Shown: positions 42,405 to 52,275 of the stretch, piece after piece
How the letters are laid out: each line of letters starts with the position of its first letter
How positions within the stretch are numbered: position 1 is the first letter of the stretch
Source of the DNA: an uncultured Holdemanella sp.
Lineage (GTDB): Bacteria; Bacillota_I; Bacilli_A; Erysipelotrichales; Erysipelotrichaceae
Direction: 5' to 3'
Assembly (NCBI RefSeq): GCF_934772795.1
Contig: NZ_CAKVMR010000001.1
Coordinates: 1 to 64,000 of the forward strand
Length of the DNA stretch: 64,000 bases
Position numbers and translations under genes: made by a program
The notes under the pieces: generated by a model
The model's database searches: none
Seen by the model: the letters and a program-made list of their open reading frames with translations, nothing else
What the model was told of the DNA's origin: nothing

Positions 42405-43664
42405 ATGTTAGATTTATTATTTACAAATCCTGATAACACATTATTAGAAAAAATGGCAGTTACACCAGGAATGGTAGAACGTCTAAGTTCTAATATCGAG
42501 GATTTAACATCATTCTCAAGAGCTTATATTGATTATGAAAAAGCAAGACAGAATTTAGCAGCAGATGCTTCTAAATCAAATGTAGGAACAGTTGGTATCG
42601 GTACTGATTACTCAGATAACTCACCAGCCAACCCATTCCAAAACGTGTTCCCATTGGTTTCTTGGTTAATGAACACACCTGCTTCACGCAAGATGCAAGG
42701 TGCTATGAACCGAGGAGCATGGAGCGTAACAAAAAAAGAAGATGGCAAATTCTATATTCAGTTGCCATTCACATACGGAACAACAGAACCTAAATCAACA
42801 CAAGGTGAATGTTGCTGGGTTCCATTAGATTTAGCTAAATGCGGTAGCAATGCACCATTAGCATTATTGTGTTTAAAGAGCTGCGAACCTATTATGGATA
42901 GCTTAGTTAACGAAACACGTAAAATCAAAGCTAATGACATGGTTTGCTACTTCCAACGTGAAGGAGAAACTATTAAAGAAGCTCAGAAACGTATGGATTT
43001 GATTTCAATGGCATACTTCACTGCTATTAACGTTATCTTAGGAACAATGGCTACAGGTACTGCTACATTAAAACCATTCCATGGATTATTGGAAGTAATG
43101 GAAGATAAAGCAGTTATCAAAATCGTAGGTACAAATGTATTATCTGCATTTGATTCAGTTGGACTACGTTTGGCAGCATTAGGAGATGGCGATTATAAAT
43201 TCGCTTGTCACCCATTAGTACTTGAAGGTATCAAGTCTGTTATTGTTCCAGGTAAATTCAACGGAGAATATCCTGATGGATGGACAAAATCTCAGAACGG
43301 AGAAGTTGCTTATAAAGGACATGGATTTATCGCAGATAAATTAGTTCCATGCGACATCACAAAAGGTACAGGTGATGTATGGGTATTGGAAGGAAATACA
43401 GTAGGTTTGGTAATGGGAACTACTTTCCAACCATCTGAAAAATTCCAACGTCATACATTCGGTGCTACAGATACTCCATCCGAAGGATGCGGTACTCAGT
43501 GTGACTACTACTACAACTTTGGATGTGCATTTGGAACAGATGCAAACAGATTAATGGTAATCCAAGGTATTCCAATGTCAGCAGCTACATTAGGAGATAC
43601 ATTAAACGGATTAGACCTAGTATTGAAACCAACAACAATCGTACCAATCAACATTGGTGAATAA
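42405..43664 (+). CDS. Major capsid protein
   Basis: 419 residues following the scaffold, the standard place. HK97-fold proteins vary and I see no diagnostic motif, but the Gly/Ala-rich mix (IGTDYSDNSPANPFQNVFPL), length and position fit. TAGGAGG before ATG 42405 is a strong ribosome site, as expected for the most abundant protein. Confidence 0.8.
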   Translation: MLDLLFTNPDNTLLEKMAVTPGMVERLSSNIEDLTSFSRAYIDYEKARQNLAADASKSNVGTVGIGTDYSDNSPANPFQNVFPLVSWLMNTPASRKMQGAMNRGAWSVTKKEDGKFYIQLPFTYGTTEPKSTQGECCWVPLDLAKCGSNAPLALLCLKSCEPIMDSLVNETRKIKANDMVCYFQREGETIKEAQKRMDLISMAYFTAINVILGTMATGTATLKPFHGLLEVMEDKAVIKIVGTNVLSAFDSVGLRLAALGDGDYKFACHPLVLEGIKSVIVPGKFNGEYPDGWTKSQNGEVAYKGHGFIADKLVPCDITKGTGDVWVLEGNTVGLVMGTTFQPSEKFQRHTFGATDTPSEGCGTQCDYYYNFGCAFGTDANRLMVIQGIPMSAATLGDTLNGLDLVLKPTTIVPINIGE

Positions 43665-44377
43665 TGTACGAAAAAATTGTCGAACAATTGAAAGACTATT
43701 GTTCGTGCATAAAGGAAAGCGATTTAGAAGCAGGTAAACTTGAAAAGAATGTTGGAGAACTAATTGATTTAATTAGTACCATCACTTGTTGGAAAAACCA
43801 TCCTTGTGAGACTTTCCTCTCATCTCAAAGAGAGGAAGTCTTTGATGTTGGTGAATTTAAGAAATGTGGGTGCGATTCAGGAATTGTACGTATACCGCTA
43901 TTCTATCCAATGATTGACCCAACAACGATTGAGGTATCTGTTATCACTAGAGAAAGAATTACATTTACTACCCACAAACTAGAAGTCGATAAAGATTTTT
44001 CTTACAACCCATACGAAAGTATCGTGTACGTTGATTTATCTAATATCGACTACAAAGATGTGTGCAATTGTGGATGTGATGAATTGTCTAAGATCGTTGT
44101 CAGTTATGTAGCTGGATATGAAGCGATACCTGAATGTCTATTGCCTGTATTCTGCGACTTCCTACAGTTCGTTATCGCAATGAACAGATGCGAATGCGGA
44201 TGTAGTTCATGTGAAGAAACAGATGGTAGTGATGTTCTTATTTCAGAAGAAAATTCTGATGCTCAGATTTCGATTAGTATGTATGTTCGTGAACATATTA
44301 CAAAAGCATACTCTGAACAGTTAGGTATCTTATCAGTATGTAATTCAAAAGACATATGGGTTGGTGATGTTGTATGA
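43664..44377 (+). CDS. Head-tail connector-like protein, cysteine-rich
   Basis: 237 residues after the capsid gene, position of the adaptor. It has 16 cysteines, several as CxC (CGCDSG, CNCGCDE, CECGCSSC). These suggest metal binding or disulfide cross-links. Overlaps the capsid stop by one base. Confidence 0.6.
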   Translation: MYEKIVEQLKDYCSCIKESDLEAGKLEKNVGELIDLISTITCWKNHPCETFLSSQREEVFDVGEFKKCGCDSGIVRIPLFYPMIDPTTIEVSVITRERITFTTHKLEVDKDFSYNPYESIVYVDLSNIDYKDVCNCGCDELSKIVVSYVAGYEAIPECLLPVFCDFLQFVIAMNRCECGCSSCEETDGSDVLISEENSDAQISISMYVREHITKAYSEQLGILSVCNSKDIWVGDVV

Positions 44378-44616
44378 GAATCAAATATATTGGAATGAAA
44401 AGTTCCATGAAGAAAAATGGATGCCCTGTATGCGGTGCAAAAGCCAAATCAAACATATCTTACGAATATTCAAAACGTATGTGTTTGCCTAGTGGCTTAG
44501 TAAAAATCTTCCTTATGAACAAAACTGAGGAAGTATCGTATGAAGATGGTGTATTCCTAAAAGGCTTTAAATACGTCTATGGAGGCAAAGTATATTACCC
44601 CTTTATCGAGGTGTAG
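44374..44616 (+). CDS. Small zinc-binding neck protein
   Basis: 80 residues. GCPVCGAKAK zinc knuckle near residue 17, beta-rich remainder. ATGA overlap with the previous gene. Likely head-tail stopper by position. Confidence 0.5.
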   Translation: MRIKYIGMKSSMKKNGCPVCGAKAKSNISYEYSKRMCLPSGLVKIFLMNKTEEVSYEDGVFLKGFKYVYGGKVYYPFIEV

Positions 44617-44619
44617 GAA

Positions 44620-45075
44620 ATGCTAAAAGGTCTCTTAGAAGATGTTATAGAAGTGTGTGAAGAAGAATTTGAAGGATTAGCTAGTGAATTAGAAGAAACT
44701 ATGCGAGAAGAAGCTCCAAGAGGGAGTAGGTTCTATGCTCAGGAAATGACGAGTATGCCATGGAATGAATATAGACCAGGTGCTTTAAAGGATTCAATCA
44801 CGAAAGAAAAAGTATCTAATACCGAATATCTAATCGGTGTAGATGCAGACAAACTAGAAAAAGATTCTAGAAACCCTTCTCACGTTGATTACTCCCCAAT
44901 GGTACAGAACGGAACAAAACGAGTTTATACATTAGTTCGTAAAAACGGAAGTCCGTTTGTTTGGGTAGATGAAATGGGAAAGAAACACTTTGCATACAAA
45001 ATTAAGATGCCACCTAGAAAGGCAAATGATTTTGTTGCTAGAGCGGTATCTAGATTTGATGCAAAAGTTAAATAA
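44620..45075 (+). CDS. HK97 gp10-like neck/tail-completion protein
   Basis: 151 residues. The phrase AKVKMPPRKANDFVARAV-like end (here KIKMPPRKANDFVARAV) and PRGSRFYAQEM with GALKDSI match the HK97-gp10 family of tail-completion proteins. GAGGTG upstream. Confidence 0.7.
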   Translation: MLKGLLEDVIEVCEEEFEGLASELEETMREEAPRGSRFYAQEMTSMPWNEYRPGALKDSITKEKVSNTEYLIGVDADKLEKDSRNPSHVDYSPMVQNGTKRVYTLVRKNGSPFVWVDEMGKKHFAYKIKMPPRKANDFVARAVSRFDAKVK

Positions 45076-45087
45076 AGGAGATTAAAA

Positions 45088-45249
45088 ATGGAAGAAAAAG
45101 TTGTAAAAGCTAAAAACACTCCTGAACAAAAAGTAGATGTTCAAGCATTTGTTTCACGCAAATTAAACGCTTTAAATCAAGTAGGCGGTGCTAAAGCAGA
45201 ACGTGCTATGGAGCGTGTACTAAAAGCTACAATGGGAGGGAAAAAGTAA
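45088..45249 (+). CDS. Small phage protein between neck and tail tube
   Basis: 53 residues beginning MEEKVVKAKNTPEQ, ending GGKK. AAAGGAG 6-9 bases upstream and stop overlapping the next start (TAATG) support it strongly. Basic and helical; function unknown. Confidence 0.7.
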   Translation: MEEKVVKAKNTPEQKVDVQAFVSRKLNALNQVGGAKAERAMERVLKATMGGKK

Positions 45250-46655
45250 TGCCTAACTGTAACATTAACAAAATCATTAGTGACAAATTAAGTGTCTCTA
45301 AATTAACTAAAACTCAAGAAATTGATATTACTATCATGAGTGATATTGATGCTTGTTTAAAAATCAACACTCGTAAATTTGAAAAGATTACAGGTACTGC
45401 AAGTGCTTATACATCACGTACTATTGCACCTGATTTAATCAACGTTTGCGAATCATTTGGATGCAAGAATACAGGTACATTGTTCATCACTTCTAAAGAA
45501 ACTGATGCAACAGGCGGAGAAGGAAACAAAGTACACACAAGCGGTGCAGTATTTAAAGCATTGAAGAATGCATTAGACTTTGCAGCAGGTGTTGTTTACT
45601 ACTATGTAAATGTTCCTCAAGCTGGTACTTATACAATCACAACAAAGATTTCAGATGTTTTAGATCATGAAATGACTAACACAGATGAATACACAACTAC
45701 TTTAAAAGCAGATAAAGAAGGCTTCTATCCTGTACAGATTGATTTATCTACTGTACCTACAAAAACATCAGGAAAAGGATGGGAAGCAAGCACATCAGGT
45801 GTTCGTTTAAGTATTGAAGTAGCATTAACAGATAAATCAGGAGATAGTATCTTGATTGGTCTTTCTTCAATTTCTTTCTTTGAAGAATTTGCGGACTTAG
45901 ATTCTAACAACGATATTAAAGTAAGCTGCTTATCAGGATTTGATGGTGACGATACTGTAGACCCTGTAGATACAAGTTGCTTTGATGATTCTTATGATGA
46001 TGATTCTGCTTCTATTGAGCGTTCATTTACAGGTACTCAACTAACATCTAACTACTTAACTATGAACCCATTCATTGGCAAGGGAGATAAATCTCAAGGC
46101 TTTATGATGCGTACTCAGGAAGTAGTTATTGAAGCAGATAAAGAACATCCTGAATATGGTTCAATCCATATTGCAGACCACTATGTTGAAGAATGTGGAT
46201 TTATCTATGCAGCATTGAGTGACCAATGCAATATCACAGATTCTACATTGAACCGAATCAACACTCCATTATTGGCAAACTTAGACGAGTCTCAATACCA
46301 AGTATTGAACAGTAAAATCAATCCAAGTTTAGATGTTGAAGGTTCAAAAATCTACTTCAACAAAAACTTAGTAGGTAAAACATTAAAAATCTCTTATCCA
46401 ATGACTGTTGATGTATTGCAACACTATGTAGCAAACAACGATAGCTTAAAGAATAAGAGAGCAAAAGTTACAATCCCTCGTTATAGAAGCGATGGAACTG
46501 TAGAAGTATTTATTTACCACAATGCAAAAATTACTTCATTCCCAATGGGTATCCCCGATGACGGAGCGTTTGAATTTAGTTTAGCGTTCAAGAAAGATAT
46601 TCGTGGAAACTGGTATGAAGTATATGTAGTAAACAAAGCTAACGCTAATTTATAG
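45249..46655 (+). CDS. Major tail (tube) protein
   Basis: 468 residues, longer than usual tube proteins; beta-rich, with an additional carbohydrate-binding-like insert (TYTITTKISDVLDHEMTN). Position between neck genes and the tail chaperone supports the call. Acidic loop DDSYDDDSAS near residue 250. Confidence 0.7.
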   Translation: MPNCNINKIISDKLSVSKLTKTQEIDITIMSDIDACLKINTRKFEKITGTASAYTSRTIAPDLINVCESFGCKNTGTLFITSKETDATGGEGNKVHTSGAVFKALKNALDFAAGVVYYYVNVPQAGTYTITTKISDVLDHEMTNTDEYTTTLKADKEGFYPVQIDLSTVPTKTSGKGWEASTSGVRLSIEVALTDKSGDSILIGLSSISFFEEFADLDSNNDIKVSCLSGFDGDDTVDPVDTSCFDDSYDDDSASIERSFTGTQLTSNYLTMNPFIGKGDKSQGFMMRTQEVVIEADKEHPEYGSIHIADHYVEECGFIYAALSDQCNITDSTLNRINTPLLANLDESQYQVLNSKINPSLDVEGSKIYFNKNLVGKTLKISYPMTVDVLQHYVANNDSLKNKRAKVTIPRYRSDGTVEVFIYHNAKITSFPMGIPDDGAFEFSLAFKKDIRGNWYEVYVVNKANANL

Positions 46656-46674
46656 AAATTGAGAGGCAAATGAG

Positions 46675-47385
46675 ATGGAAGAACAAAAGATTTTAGAACC
46701 AACACAGTTAAATGCCATGATTGAAAAGTTAAAAGTAGCTCGTGAGGATGATACTCCTCACGCAGTCTATGGCAATGGTGGTGAAATTGCAGTTGTTGGT
46801 GATGCAAATAAGACAGATGTTAAAACAATTGATATTGAAGTGAATTTCAGATTCACTGAAAAAGAAATCGAAGAACATAAAATTGATGTTCCTGAGAACG
46901 CTAAAAGAGTAGGGCAATACGTTATGTTCGATAAGAAGTTTGAAAATCTAACATTATCTCCTAGACAAGATATGAAGATGGTAGAAGCTTTAATCGAAGT
47001 AAAACCATTGCTATTGGATGCAGAACAAATCCTAGACCCATATAAAGAAAAATTCCAAGAAATCGAGGAATACTATGGTCACAAATTCATTGAAGGAAAA
47101 GATGGAAACGTTACAACAGATGCAGATGATGAAGAAGTGAACAAAACTATGGTTCAGATTTATGAAGCATATATGAATGAAGCGAATGAACAGATTTTCC
47201 ATTTATACGCTCAATCTTCTACAAATTTAGTTGATGGACTTTATAAAGTTGTTGCAATTTTCTTAGGATTAGATGAATTTTATGAGGATCACATGATGCA
47301 ATATTCAGTTTTAACTTGCATGATTAGTCTAATTATCAAATATCCTGAATTATTCAATGAGGTAGAAACAGTTTTTATCAAATAA
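46675..47385 (+). CDS. Tail assembly chaperone (gpG-like)
   Basis: 236 residues, acidic and helical, directly before the frame-shifted second chaperone segment and the tape measure. Chaperones in this position coat the tape measure during tube assembly. The stop TAA (47383-47385) lies 28 bases after the other frame opens at 47361, the usual gpG/gpGT arrangement. Confidence 0.7.
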   Translation: MEEQKILEPTQLNAMIEKLKVAREDDTPHAVYGNGGEIAVVGDANKTDVKTIDIEVNFRFTEKEIEEHKIDVPENAKRVGQYVMFDKKFENLTLSPRQDMKMVEALIEVKPLLLDAEQILDPYKEKFQEIEEYYGHKFIEGKDGNVTTDADDEEVNKTMVQIYEAYMNEANEQIFHLYAQSSTNLVDGLYKVVAIFLGLDEFYEDHMMQYSVLTCMISLIIKYPELFNEVETVFIK

Positions 47386-47705
47386 TTGATAAGGGGGATG
47401 ATAAAAGGGATTCGGTAAAAAAAGCAAAGACTTATTTTGCAGAACTAAATCTTTATTCAACCATGGCTCATTATGTCGGTAAAGTTCTAAAAATACGCCC
47501 CAATGAGATATTAGACCATTGGGGTGTTTCTGAATTAGTTGTTGCCTTTGGGTACTACGCAAATCTACAAAGCGATAAAACATGGAATGAAATTAATGAG
47601 GCGAATAAAAACTCTACGAAGAAAATACCTCAGATTGACAGATATACGGTTCATTTCATGCAGAAAACAGATTTAGCGAAGGAGTCCGAAGATGTCAGTA
47701 CGTGA
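47361..47705 (+). CDS. Second tail chaperone segment, probably by -1 frameshift
   Basis: The -1 frame is open from 47361 to 47705 and encodes a plausible T-domain (VKKAKTYFAELNLYSTMAHY). The only ATG, at 47463, has no ribosome site and would drop the first third. The frames overlap only at 47361-47385, where a T5 run (47372-47376) occurs; no canonical X-XXY-YYZ heptamer is visible. Its end overlaps the tape measure start by 14 bases. Confidence 0.55.
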   Translation, partial: GRNSFYQIIDKGDDKRDSVKKAKTYFAELNLYSTMAHYVGKVLKIRPNEILDHWGVSELVVAFGYYANLQSDKTWNEINEANKNSTKKIPQIDRYTVHFMQKTDLAKESEDVST

Positions 47706-50700
47706 AGTCGGTGCTAGGTTAGTCCTTGACATTAAGGATGCCGAAGCAAGAATAAAGCAACTTGAAAAAGAGTTAAAAGAAATTGAAAAGGTAAAACTCA
47801 AATTTGACGCTAACACCCAAGAATTAGAAAGAATTAAGGCGAGATTAGAAGAAATCAAAAAGGAAAAGGAAGCTTTAGAAAGACAAAAGCTTGCTATGAA
47901 AGTAGATTTAGATAATCTAGCTAATTTCAAGAATCAATTATTGGATATTAAAGATGATATTAGTGAGCTTAAAAAAGAGTTATTAGCCTTGAGTAATAAA
48001 AAGCTTTCTATTGATATTGATTTAAAAGCTAATGCCAACGAAATTCATGATGTCATTAACGACATGACACTAGGTGAAAACGATAAAAGTGTTAAGCTTA
48101 AAGACCTATACAGTGCACGTGAAGCTCTCAAATACGATATGCGAGAGGTTGGCATTGAAATTGATGAAGTACAAAAGAAAATTAACAATCTTAACAAAGA
48201 AAAGATAAAGATTGAAGCGAACATCAGTGAATTAAATGATGCTCAAAAATTGGTTGATGAGATTGATGATTCAATCGCAGATTTAGATAAAGAAAAAATC
48301 AAATTAGAAGCTGATTCTTCTAAGTTAGAAGATGCAAATAAAAAGCTAGATGAAACAATCAAAAAAGAGAATGATGTAAGAAGCACAAAAGCAGACATTG
48401 AGTCTCAAGTTATCGGCTATCAAGATAGCTTGAATAAACTAAACAATCTTCAAAAAGCTGCTAAAGCTTTGAAAACTGCTAGTAAGATTACATTTGATGT
48501 TGGAAATAAAATGTCAAATCTAGGCTCTGGTATGTTGAACATTGCCAAGAATTTCCAAAACAATCCAATAGGAGATATTGGACGATTCTTAGTACAAGGT
48601 GTTGGATATTCTAGCTTGTATAGATTGGTTTCAGGTGCACAAAACACTATTGGAAACGCAGTTTCAAATGGTGTTAAGAGATATGATACTATCAAAGTTG
48701 CAAAAAGAACATTGTCCACTGTAGTAGGTGATGTAGACGATTCTACAACGAAAATCCAAAAGATGATTGATAACCTTGATGAAAGCATTTTGGGCCTACC
48801 AACCACTTTAGACGATGCTCTAAGCCATGTTACGAGATTTACTTCAATCAATCATGATTTAGATAGGTCTCAAAAGCTATTCTCGGCAATTAATGATTCC
48901 ATTTTGACATTTGGTGGAGATTCTGAGGGAGTAAACAATGCGGTTACTCAGTATTCTCAAATCATGGGTTCTAAAATGGATGCCCGTACATTGAGATCAA
49001 TGGAAGATGCAGGTATGACACCAGCCTTAACTGCTATTGCAAAGAAATTTAATATGTCATTTGCAGAGTTTAGAGAAGCGTTTACAGGTTCAAATCCAAC
49101 TATTTCATTACAACAATTTGAGGATGCCTTAATTGAGTTGGATGAAAAAGGCGGTGGTGGCCTAGATTCATTAGCTACTATGGTTAAATCGTCTGTAGCC
49201 ACAATCGGTAATGCTTTTGACTTAATTCCTAAGAGATTCAGTAAAGCCGAAGAAAAGTGGTTAGGTGAATTAGATGAGGTTTCTACAGAGTTAACAGGTT
49301 CTACAATCTACGGAAATATCTACAAACTTTCTCAAAAAGTTGAAGGCTTAGGAGATATAGGAGCAAACTTCATTAGAAGCCATAAAAAAGAAATTGGCGA
49401 AGGTATAGACTTCATTAAAACGAAGTTTACTGAATTATGGAGCGTTTTAAAAACATTTAGCTTCAAAGATTTTATTGGTGGATTTAAACAAGGATTAGAA
49501 GATTTCAAAGGAGCAATTGATTTCTTCAAACCTCTTGTTAGTGGCCTATATAATTTCGTGAAAGATAAAATCACTGAAATGGGAGATGGAAGCTTTTCTA
49601 AAGGATTAGGACGTTTCGTATCAGACTACATCCAAATTGGAATTGGATTAAAATGGGCTGGTAGATTAATGAAACTTGGAAGTGGTGGAATTGGTCTTTT
49701 AGGAGATTTATTAAACATTGCTTCAAAATTCAAAGGAAAAAGTTTCAATATTCCTTTCCTAGGAAAACTAGGAAGCAAATTTAGTTCTATTAAAGATGTG
49801 TTCAAAAGTTCAGATGAGATTACTACTGCGGTAGGTACTCCAAAGACTTTTGATGCAGTTGGATTTAAAAATAAACTATCTTCATTAGCTATCATAGCTG
49901 GTGGAGCTGGAACAATCATTCTTTATTGTAAAGCTATAAAGGAAATTGAAAAGAATGTTCCTGATGACATTACTACATTGCCTATGCGATTAACAAATCT
50001 ATTCTCTGTAATGGGATTGATGATGGGATTTAACGCACTTAATGCAGCAGTCTCAAAAGCATTAGAAATGAATAACGCTCTTACAGGATTGGCAATGATG
50101 ATTGGTCAGGGCGGTTCTTTATGGCTATTTGCTAAAGCAATGCAAGAGCTAGACAAAACAATGCCTGATGGATTCGACACGTTCAACGATAAGTTATTAG
50201 GCTTATTTGAATGTATAGGTGCTATGACACTTATTACAGGAATTCAAGGCGGTGCTGGAGTCTTAACAGGTGGAATCACTACATTAGCTCAAATATTAGG
50301 CATGATAACAACAACAGGATTGGCTGGTACGTTGATTGCTTGCGCTAAGGCTATGCAAGAAGTAGATAAGAATGTTCCTTCAAACACAAAAGGATTGAAA
50401 AAGAAAATCCAAGGTATCATGGATGTTATTGATATGTTTGAAGGTGGAGGAACATATTCTTCATGGTGGAGTCAAGTTATTAAAAGCTCTGAGTCTTTGT
50501 GGAAGAACATGGAAACATGGAATATCACTAGGATTCTAAAGAAACTTGTTACAATTGGAGAATCAATTTCAAAAGTACAAGAAATGAGCATTGATAGCAG
50601 TTCTTTCAACGATCAATTCAAAGATATTCAAGAAGTTATCAAGAGTATTAATGACTTTGAGTTCCCAACAGTTAGTACATCTAGTGCAACAAACATTGCA

Positions 50701-52275
50701 GATGCAAACAGTATCGTTAAGAACTATACAACAATGGCTTCTAGCTTATCTAAAATGTCTAATATCAACGGAAGTTCAATTAACGTTGAGAATTGTACAA
50801 GCATTTTAAAGAATGTAGCTAGTGTTGTTGAATCAATGAAGAAGATTGTTTTCCCTGATGTTACAAAGAGTATTAAATCTAATTTAAACTCTACAAATGC
50901 TCAGGAGTTCTTAGATACATTGAAGATTTTGGAACAGATTGTACCTGAATTTGGAAACTTGCAAGCAACGATTGCTAACAATCCTTTACCAAATGCAGAG
51001 GATATTAAAAAGACAATCACTAGTATTTCTCAAGCTATTGGCTATATTTCTGTAGCTGGAGTTGGTACAGGAAAAGACAAGAATATGTTGTCTTACAACT
51101 TGAGACAAATGCCTGATTCTAAGCTATTTACTAACGCATTGGATGCAATTACAACTTTAGGTGATATAATCCTAAAATTTGGAACTTTGAATGTTTATTC
51201 TGATGGTTTTGATTTTAAAACGCTAAGAGCAAATATCAAAACAATTGGAGATACAATCAATGATTTAGCAACTAACAAAGGATTGACAGAAAATCTAGAG
51301 AACATGGACACAGTTAAAAAGACGGTTTCTAAATTAAATAAAACGTGTGAGACTTTAAACTCTATCGTTGGATTAAATCTAGACTTTGTTAAGGTTGGAG
51401 AAGTCACAACAGGTATTCAAACGTTCCTAGACAATGTTAAAGGATTGAAGGTTGGAGAAGCTACTACGGATGTTGTTAAGGAAGTAAACTCAATCGTTAA
51501 TTCATTCCACAACATGGCCACAACTTTATCTAACATGAAATCGGAATTTAATACTTCGGGTACAGAAATGGCCAACGGAATTATTGAAGGCTTCAAAAGC
51601 ATTGATATTGAAGGTTCATTTGGAACTAAGATTGATAATGCTAAAACTACATTGAAGAAGAAAAGCTTCAAATCAGTAGGTAAGAAGTTTGGAAAAGACG
51701 TTGTGAGTGGATTCAGTGAAGGTATCTCTAATATGTCTAGTTCAATCTCTAATCAGATTACTATGATGTATGGATATTCAACACGATTCACAGATTTAGG
51801 ACAATACTTAGGAAGTGCATTTAAAAATGCGTTCAACAATCAATCGGGAAACATTAATACAGGTGGTACAACTACTCCTACAGTAAACAGAGGTAACGAA
51901 TCAAAAGGAAACAATCTTAAGTTTGCTAAGGGTGGCCCAGTTTACTTAAAAAAAGGTGGACAACCTATCGTTATGAAACCTAGCGGAACAGATACAGTAC
52001 CTGCTATGTTGACTCCTGGTGAGTATGTGATGAAACGTAGTGCAGTTAAGAACGCAGGTCAAAGTTTCTTGGACAAAGTAAACAACATGGACTTGAAAGG
52101 TGCGTTCAGAGAATTGTCTACTAGATATGGTTCTCATGTTGGAAGTGTTGTTAATAAAAATGTGACTATCAACAATAACGATAATCGTGTTACGAATAAC
52201 AGTATTGCTTTCAACGAAGGAAACGAAAGAAGGCAGGCTATCAAAGTAGGTAGATGCTTGAGAGGTTTGGCATAA
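47692..52275 (+). CDS. Tape measure protein
   Basis: 1527 residues; determines tail length. Residues 15-235 are coiled coil. Residues about 320-520 match the tape-measure N-terminal domain (TLSTVVGDVDDSTTKIQKMI; GSKMDARTLRSMEDAGMTPA). Hydrophobic segments lie near 670-900. The C-terminus has FAKGGPVYLKKGGQPIVMKP and LTPGEYVMKRSAV, common in tape measures. AAGGAG upstream of ATG 47692. Confidence 0.92.
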   Translation: MSVREVGARLVLDIKDAEARIKQLEKELKEIEKVKLKFDANTQELERIKARLEEIKKEKEALERQKLAMKVDLDNLANFKNQLLDIKDDISELKKELLALSNKKLSIDIDLKANANEIHDVINDMTLGENDKSVKLKDLYSAREALKYDMREVGIEIDEVQKKINNLNKEKIKIEANISELNDAQKLVDEIDDSIADLDKEKIKLEADSSKLEDANKKLDETIKKENDVRSTKADIESQVIGYQDSLNKLNNLQKAAKALKTASKITFDVGNKMSNLGSGMLNIAKNFQNNPIGDIGRFLVQGVGYSSLYRLVSGAQNTIGNAVSNGVKRYDTIKVAKRTLSTVVGDVDDSTTKIQKMIDNLDESILGLPTTLDDALSHVTRFTSINHDLDRSQKLFSAINDSILTFGGDSEGVNNAVTQYSQIMGSKMDARTLRSMEDAGMTPALTAIAKKFNMSFAEFREAFTGSNPTISLQQFEDALIELDEKGGGGLDSLATMVKSSVATIGNAFDLIPKRFSKAEEKWLGELDEVSTELTGSTIYGNIYKLSQKVEGLGDIGANFIRSHKKEIGEGIDFIKTKFTELWSVLKTFSFKDFIGGFKQGLEDFKGAIDFFKPLVSGLYNFVKDKITEMGDGSFSKGLGRFVSDYIQIGIGLKWAGRLMKLGSGGIGLLGDLLNIASKFKGKSFNIPFLGKLGSKFSSIKDVFKSSDEITTAVGTPKTFDAVGFKNKLSSLAIIAGGAGTIILYCKAIKEIEKNVPDDITTLPMRLTNLFSVMGLMMGFNALNAAVSKALEMNNALTGLAMMIGQGGSLWLFAKAMQELDKTMPDGFDTFNDKLLGLFECIGAMTLITGIQGGAGVLTGGITTLAQILGMITTTGLAGTLIACAKAMQEVDKNVPSNTKGLKKKIQGIMDVIDMFEGGGTYSSWWSQVIKSSESLWKNMETWNITRILKKLVTIGESISKVQEMSIDSSSFNDQFKDIQEVIKSINDFEFPTVSTSSATNIADANSIVKNYTTMASSLSKMSNINGSSINVENCTSILKNVASVVESMKKIVFPDVTKSIKSNLNSTNAQEFLDTLKILEQIVPEFGNLQATIANNPLPNAEDIKKTITSISQAIGYISVAGVGTGKDKNMLSYNLRQMPDSKLFTNALDAITTLGDIILKFGTLNVYSDGFDFKTLRANIKTIGDTINDLATNKGLTENLENMDTVKKTVSKLNKTCETLNSIVGLNLDFVKVGEVTTGIQTFLDNVKGLKVGEATTDVVKEVNSIVNSFHNMATTLSNMKSEFNTSGTEMANGIIEGFKSIDIEGSFGTKIDNAKTTLKKKSFKSVGKKFGKDVVSGFSEGISNMSSSISNQITMMYGYSTRFTDLGQYLGSAFKNAFNNQSGNINTGGTTTPTVNRGNESKGNNLKFAKGGPVYLKKGGQPIVMKPSGTDTVPAMLTPGEYVMKRSAVKNAGQSFLDKVNNMDLKGAFRELSTRYGSHVGSVVNKNVTINNNDNRVTNNSIAFNEGNERRQAIKVGRCLRGLA

